Under the pieces are notes generated by a model. That model was not told the DNA's origin. It saw only the letters and a list, made by a program, of their open reading frames with translations, and made no database searches. Of a stretch of DNA of 64,000 nt, positions 59,590 to 64,000 are shown piece by piece; within the stretch, counting starts at the first letter, position 1, and each line of letters begins with the position of its first letter. The stretch is from Warburgia ugandensis (taxonomy: Eukaryota; Streptophyta; Magnoliopsida; Canellales; Canellaceae), in the NCBI GenBank assembly GCA_035236585.1, contig CP141135.1, positions 4,560,001 through 4,624,000 of the forward strand, read 5' to 3'. Position numbers and translations under genes: made by a program.

Positions 59590-59776
59590 TTTAATTGGGT
59601 GCAACAGTAAAGTTGTCGTGGTGTGACCTTGAGGTCATGGATTTAAAGTCTGGAAATAGCCTCTTGCAGAATGTAAGATAAGATTACGTATTATTGACCC
59701 TTGTGGTCTGGCCTTTCTCTGAACCCTGCATATAGGGGACCTTTGCGCACCAGGACTGCCCTTTTACATAGAGGCT
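59590..59776 (+). mobile_element. Au-like SINE, plus strand, complete
   Basis: It shows 'gggtgcaacagtaaagttgt', 'gtgaccttgaggtcatgga', 'gaaatagcctcttgcagaat', 'gtaagataagattacgtatt', 'cccttgtggtctggcctttc', 'gggacctttgcgcaccagga' and 'ctgccctttt'. The middle is less decayed than in the fragment 50 bases upstream. Confidence 0.8.
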
Positions 59777-60196
59777 TAAGCCCGCATTGGTAAAGCCTCA
59801 AACGAGGCTTAAGGATAATGTGCTGGGATTATCTTATCAAGGTGGGAGTAGAACACAGTGTCTTATGATCGGTGGATGTGATATTCTCAAAAACCTTTTG
59901 ATCGATCAATAGTCCAAACGTGTTAGATAGCCCATTATTGGGGGTCCCAGTTAAAAGTAGCTCGAAAACAGCTTTAGGTTGAAAGCCCAAGATCCCACAA
60001 AGCCGAAAATATATTTTTATTTATTAATCAACTTATTTATTTTTAAAAAAAATTACAAAGGAAATCACTCGTGCATTTCCTAAATTTTATTGAAAGGTAC
60101 CCATTTTTAAGGAAAGATGCCCTTTTCGCCAAATCATTTGGTTACTGGCCTTTACGGTTAGTAAATTTAAATGAGTCAAAATGATGATAACAAAAA

Positions 60197-60425
60197 GGGC
60201 AGTTCTGGTGCAAGAGGCACCTGCATATGTGAGATCTAGGGAAATAAAAAGGGCAGTTCTGATGCAAGAAGCTCCTATATATATGGGAGATCTAGTGAAG
60301 CGGCGGACCACAAAGGTAAATAATACGCAGCCTTATCTTGTATTTTGCAAGAGCTGTTTTCACACGTTGAACCTGGGACCTCAAGCTCATAAGACGACAA
60401 CTCTACAATTGCGCCAAAATGATGG
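60197..60425 (-). mobile_element. Au-like SINE, minus strand, with doubled 3' end
   Basis: The tail segment 'aaaaagggcagttctg(g/a)tg' with 'caagaggcacctgcatatg' occurs at 60195-60242 and again at 60246-60297. It is followed once by the body ('cggaccacaaaggtaaataa', 'gcagccttatcttgtatttt', 'gaacctgggacctcaagctc', 'caattgcgccaaaatgat'). The element therefore has one head and two tails. Confidence 0.75.
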
Positions 60426-61016
60426 TTGCGCCAAAATGATGATAATGAGTGTACTAATTCATAGTTCATGGTCTCCAATCCATGTTGAATTGCTTGGCTT
60501 CAAATGTTGTCAGTCTTATACTCTTCAAGTGATCTGTATTGAGAGGTTAATATTTCGCATCCAAGTGATCCAATGGTTAGTTCAATCTGTAGAACCTTTG
60601 AATCATTTGGCTCTAAGCTGGCCTACCAACGGCACTTCGAGTTTGCAATGTGCATATCCAACGGTGGGTGGGCAGTGCACTGATTTTGATCTCTCCACTG
60701 TAAATCTTGTTGACTGTAATTACCAATTTTAGTAGCTCAGGGAGAGCTGTTATATGGTGGGTCCGCATGTTTTCACATGGAATACTAGAGGGCTGAAGTA
60801 CAAATAGGGCCTACTCTTTTGAATGATCTACAGATGAGATTGCAGCAAAACTGAAACCCCTCTCGATTATTCTAGGTCTTTGATTAATCGCTTTTAAATG
60901 GACGGTCCGATCAGGAAATATATGCAGCGAAGGGTATTATCGTCACAATGAAAGTTCACGACCATTTCTAACTTAAGCCGGAGCGCAAGACGCACCCTCT
61001 CTCTTCCTCTCCCGCG

Positions 61017-61024
61017 TATATAAA
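61017..61024 (+). promoter_or_regulatory. TATA box of POLD2
   Basis: TATATAAA ends 44 bases before the POLD2 start codon. A normal transcription start about 30 bases downstream would leave a 5' leader of only about 15-20 bases. It is preceded by a CT-rich stretch (60997-61012), common in plant core promoters. Confidence 0.55.
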
Positions 61025-61068
61025 CGTGCCTCTCAGAAGTTGAAGACCGGACTGTAATCTTTCCCGCC

Positions 61069-63880
61069 ATGGCAGCCATGGAAGTCGAAGGCCAGAACTT
61101 TCTCGAAAGGAAGCAGTCTCTCTACCAATCTCTGGTTCGTTTCTCTCCTTCAATCCTTACCCTTCTCGATTCTCTGCATTAATGGCGTATTTTTGGTGAA
61201 TTTCTGCACATTTTCCCGTACTTTTCCGCGCCGGAAACAGCTGGCAATTGAGCTCTCTCTCCTTCTCACTGTCTGCTTTAGGATGAGAAGTTTGAGATTC
61301 GAACAGAGAAGTACAAGGGGCAGCAATACAGTCAGATTTACTTCGCCCGTCTCCATAATATGAGAAACCTACTCTCTTCCCTTGTCCCCAAATGGAAGCC
61401 TCATCTTCCTGGTAATCCATTTTTTTTTTATTATGATTTTTGAATTGGTTATATGTGATTTTTTTTTGTTACTATCAATTGTAAGGAAAATTTTGATTTT
61501 TTTCTGGTGAGCTTTCAGTTGGACCTGCTGCATTTGCAGAGTGCTTATTTAGGGTTTAGGATTTTGGGAGAAAATTTAACCATTGATTCTCTAGATTTGA
61601 TGGATAATTTTATTGGAAGAGAAATTTTTAGACATCGTTCATAGATATGCAATGCCAGAACAACCTTTACATTCAACAAAAATATTCTATTAGTATTAAC
61701 GACCTGATTGGCAAGGCTTGTTTCTTACTGGTAAGCAATACTTGGATATAAGTGCATAAATAGGAATATGTAAGTGTTGCCGGTTGGCTTCTAATTGTTA
61801 TTTGGAGCCTAACATTAACTGTTAATGTTATAAAAACAAAAAAATGCATCCAGAACCACACAAGGAGAACTGCATATAGAGAAGGACACAAGAAGATATG
61901 CAGTTCATAATTTTGCCTACATCCATGGAGAAAGTAAAGAGAGAGAAATCACTAGTTGTGTAGTTTTCAAGCATGGAGCAACGTGATTCTTCTTCCTTGC
62001 AGCAGCCCATACCCAAAGTACTCTTTATGTGTTTCTCCCTCTTTTAGCTTTGGAGAGAATAATCCTTAACTGTTCTCATGTATTTGAATCCCTTATGAGA
62101 ATGGATGACTTTAAAACCTCTTTTATGTGGTGGAAGAGAAACACTTGGTTTAGTTGTGTGGCACCTTACTGTGTGGGGGCCACCAGCATAATGGCAAGCC
62201 ATGGTTGCAAGATGCAGCTATACTCAATGCTGATGAATGGTCACAAGTGACTATGCCCAATTGTCTAGATCTGAAAGGAAACATACTCTAGTATTTCTCT
62301 GACCTTAGTGCAACCCAATCGATTAAGGAGATCCTGGTGCATTTTCACACTTCATCCATACAAACATTGGACAGAATCTTGTGTATGTTGTACCTTTACT
62401 TCTCGCTTTTCATCTCTCCACTACCAACTATTTCACCTCTGCCATTTCCCGGTTGTCAAACTAAGGGCAGCTGCTACCGGTTATATCTAATGTCTGGTTC
62501 ACTGTGAATTCTCGGAGGAAACTAAATGCCTTTGAGTTTGTGCATACATCATTTAGGACTCCAATCCCAAAAAAACAATGACTGGTTCATGAATGAAACC
62601 TTTCAAATTATGTGGCTTCCTCTGATTTCTAATCATGCCAGCATACAGAAACTTCAAAGTCGCCAACATGGATTAATTTTACAATTTCATGCTGTTCTTT
62701 CTTTTCCCAGCTTTTTAGTGTGTATCAACTGGATTTCTTGAGCGTGTAATGTATCTTTGAAACTCCTTTTGTCAGGGTTCTAGTTTGTCTCCATGTTCTA
62801 CTCATCATTCCCATAGCTATTTGACAATTCAAAACCAGATTCTACCATTCCTTTCTTTTTTGGGGCCCAAGAAGAGAACTAAAGTAAACCACCCGAGTGT
62901 CAGAACCTTATTGCCCTAATGTGATGGAGAGTCTGAGCCACGAACCTTCAACCTGACATCAACGAGGGAGGGGCCTCTCTTCTGCCAATCACTGGGCCAG
63001 AATGCCTTTGGTACGACTCCATTTTCACTTACAGAAGTTAAGTAAAAGTAGAACTAGTGCAATTTCAAAATTGTCATCAAAGGGCACCATGGAACAGTGA
63101 AATATGCCGGTTGCGTTATCTGATTTTATTTTCTGTACACTTCTGAGAGGTAATTTGTTGGGTTTTATTGCTAGATTTACATTTGATCATTATTTTGGTG
63201 ATGAGTTTTCATGTATATAATCTTGGTATCCTATGCCGGCAGTTAATACAATTCTTGGACTTGAAGAAGGCAAAGAGTGCATTATAATTGGAACCTTATA
63301 CAAGCACATGAAGCTCAAACCTTCTGTTCTTGACGAGTATGCAAAGGAGGTATTTGTGGTCATTTATTAAAGTCTTCTGATTCCTATTCTATCTCCAATG
63401 AGGTGCTGATATAGGACATCTTCAAAGTTTAAAATTGTCCTATTATTTCTACAATATGGTGCTGATTTGGGGTAACTTCAAACTCTTTCCCTTGCTAATG
63501 TTGTAATATATTTGCAGCGCTCTGCAGTTCCTCTTGCAAAACCTCATAATTTCATGCATCCCGATGACCACCTAATTTTAGAAGATGAGAGTGGGAGAGT
63601 TAAGCTTGCTGGTGATGTGCTTGCCCCCTCAGCATTTGTCACAGGTATATGCATTGAACAACTTCGTCTTGCAATTAGCTTCTACATTTTTAGTGGATGA
63701 ACAGTTCCTGATCATTTACTTCGTGATGCGTCTTATGGATATGTTCTACTAAAGCTTTGTTCACTATAACAGGAATTGTAGTTGCTCTCCATGGAAAAGA
63801 AACTGGTGATGGTGATTTCCTGGTTCAGGATATTCTTGAGGCTGACCTGGCGCCACAGTTACTTTTGCCACCTGGGCGGA
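61069..63880 (+). CDS. POLD2: DNA polymerase delta small subunit, 5' five exons (partial)
   Basis: The B-subunit of DNA polymerase delta holds the catalytic subunit in the nuclear replication complex. Exons 61069-61134, 61282-61411, 63243-63349, 63518-63644 and 63773-63880 join in frame with GT-AG introns (phases 0, 1, 0, 1, 1) and give 179 codons of the usual 430-470. Visible blocks match the family: YSQIYFARLHNMRNLL (entry helix), ECIIIGTLYKHMKLKPSVLDEY, FMHPDDHLILEDESGRVKL (OB-fold core), FVTGIVVALHG and FLVQDILEADLAPQ. The OB fold is covered, but the calcineurin-like phosphatase fold lies beyond the window. Start: a second in-frame Met is three codons later, and the first has the better 'gccatgg' context. 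Intron 2 (1.8 kb) has no recognised element. The gene stops at the last donor (63881) because the window ends. Confidence 0.93.
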
Positions 63881-64000
63881 GTATGGTTACTTCATTTCGC
63901 TGAATATGGTTGCATTTCTTACTAATATTTTCTGCATTTCCTCATTGTCCTTGTTGCAAATTAGTAATCATTCTTGTTATGATTTTTGGGTGATATTCTG

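Overview
This is nuclear DNA from a flowering plant. The evidence is split genes with GT-AG introns, a plant-type POLD2 gene, tRNA-related SINEs that look like the plant Au family, RTE-clade and L1-clade LINEs, Ty1/copia and Ty3/gypsy fragments, solo LTRs, and very long (CT)n/(GA)n microsatellites. I cannot name the species; a woody early-diverging angiosperm would fit but is not shown. Most of the window is repeat-derived, and most open reading frames in it are not genes.

Bases 1 to about 41530 are a decayed tandem segmental duplication. A diverged partial unit lies at 1-640, and later units lie at about 4310-10060, 16889-22928, 22929-37065 and 37066-41528. Each complete unit carries, on the minus strand, one copy of a small secreted His/Pro-rich protein gene (7221-7514, 18407-18703, 30437-30733). 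The last unit starts just upstream of where the gene should be and has lost it. Two of the three genes keep a TATA box and all three keep a G-box; the first copy lost its TATA box in a short deletion. Solo LTRs at 2828-4309 and 11951-16888 have flanks that point to LTR-by-LTR unequal crossing-over as one cause of the amplification. Later insertions hit the array: an RTE LINE with a 17-bp target duplication (25571-28411), a longer RTE with its 5' leader in the opposite orientation (32506-36002), a reverse-oriented LTR (23135-25244), and an LTR ending in TGTGACG with a primer-binding site beside it (13123 to about 15610).

Bases 41530-64000 are mostly single-copy and hold three gene models: a conserved-looking 132-residue acidic protein in three exons (44273-47731, plus), a 57-residue microprotein (54637-54810, plus), and the 5' part of the DNA polymerase delta small-subunit gene POLD2 (from 61069, plus, running off the right edge). 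The long first intron of the 132-residue gene contains a block that also occurs at 10086-11270, next to the duplicated array. Between these genes lie a probable solo LTR with internal tandem repeats (ending 52801), a three-copy 209-bp tandem repeat (56882-57505), a pair of fold-back MITEs (58415-58826) and several SINEs.

The genes do not form a pathway. The most informative content is the history of the tandem array and the divergent promoters of the small secreted-protein genes.
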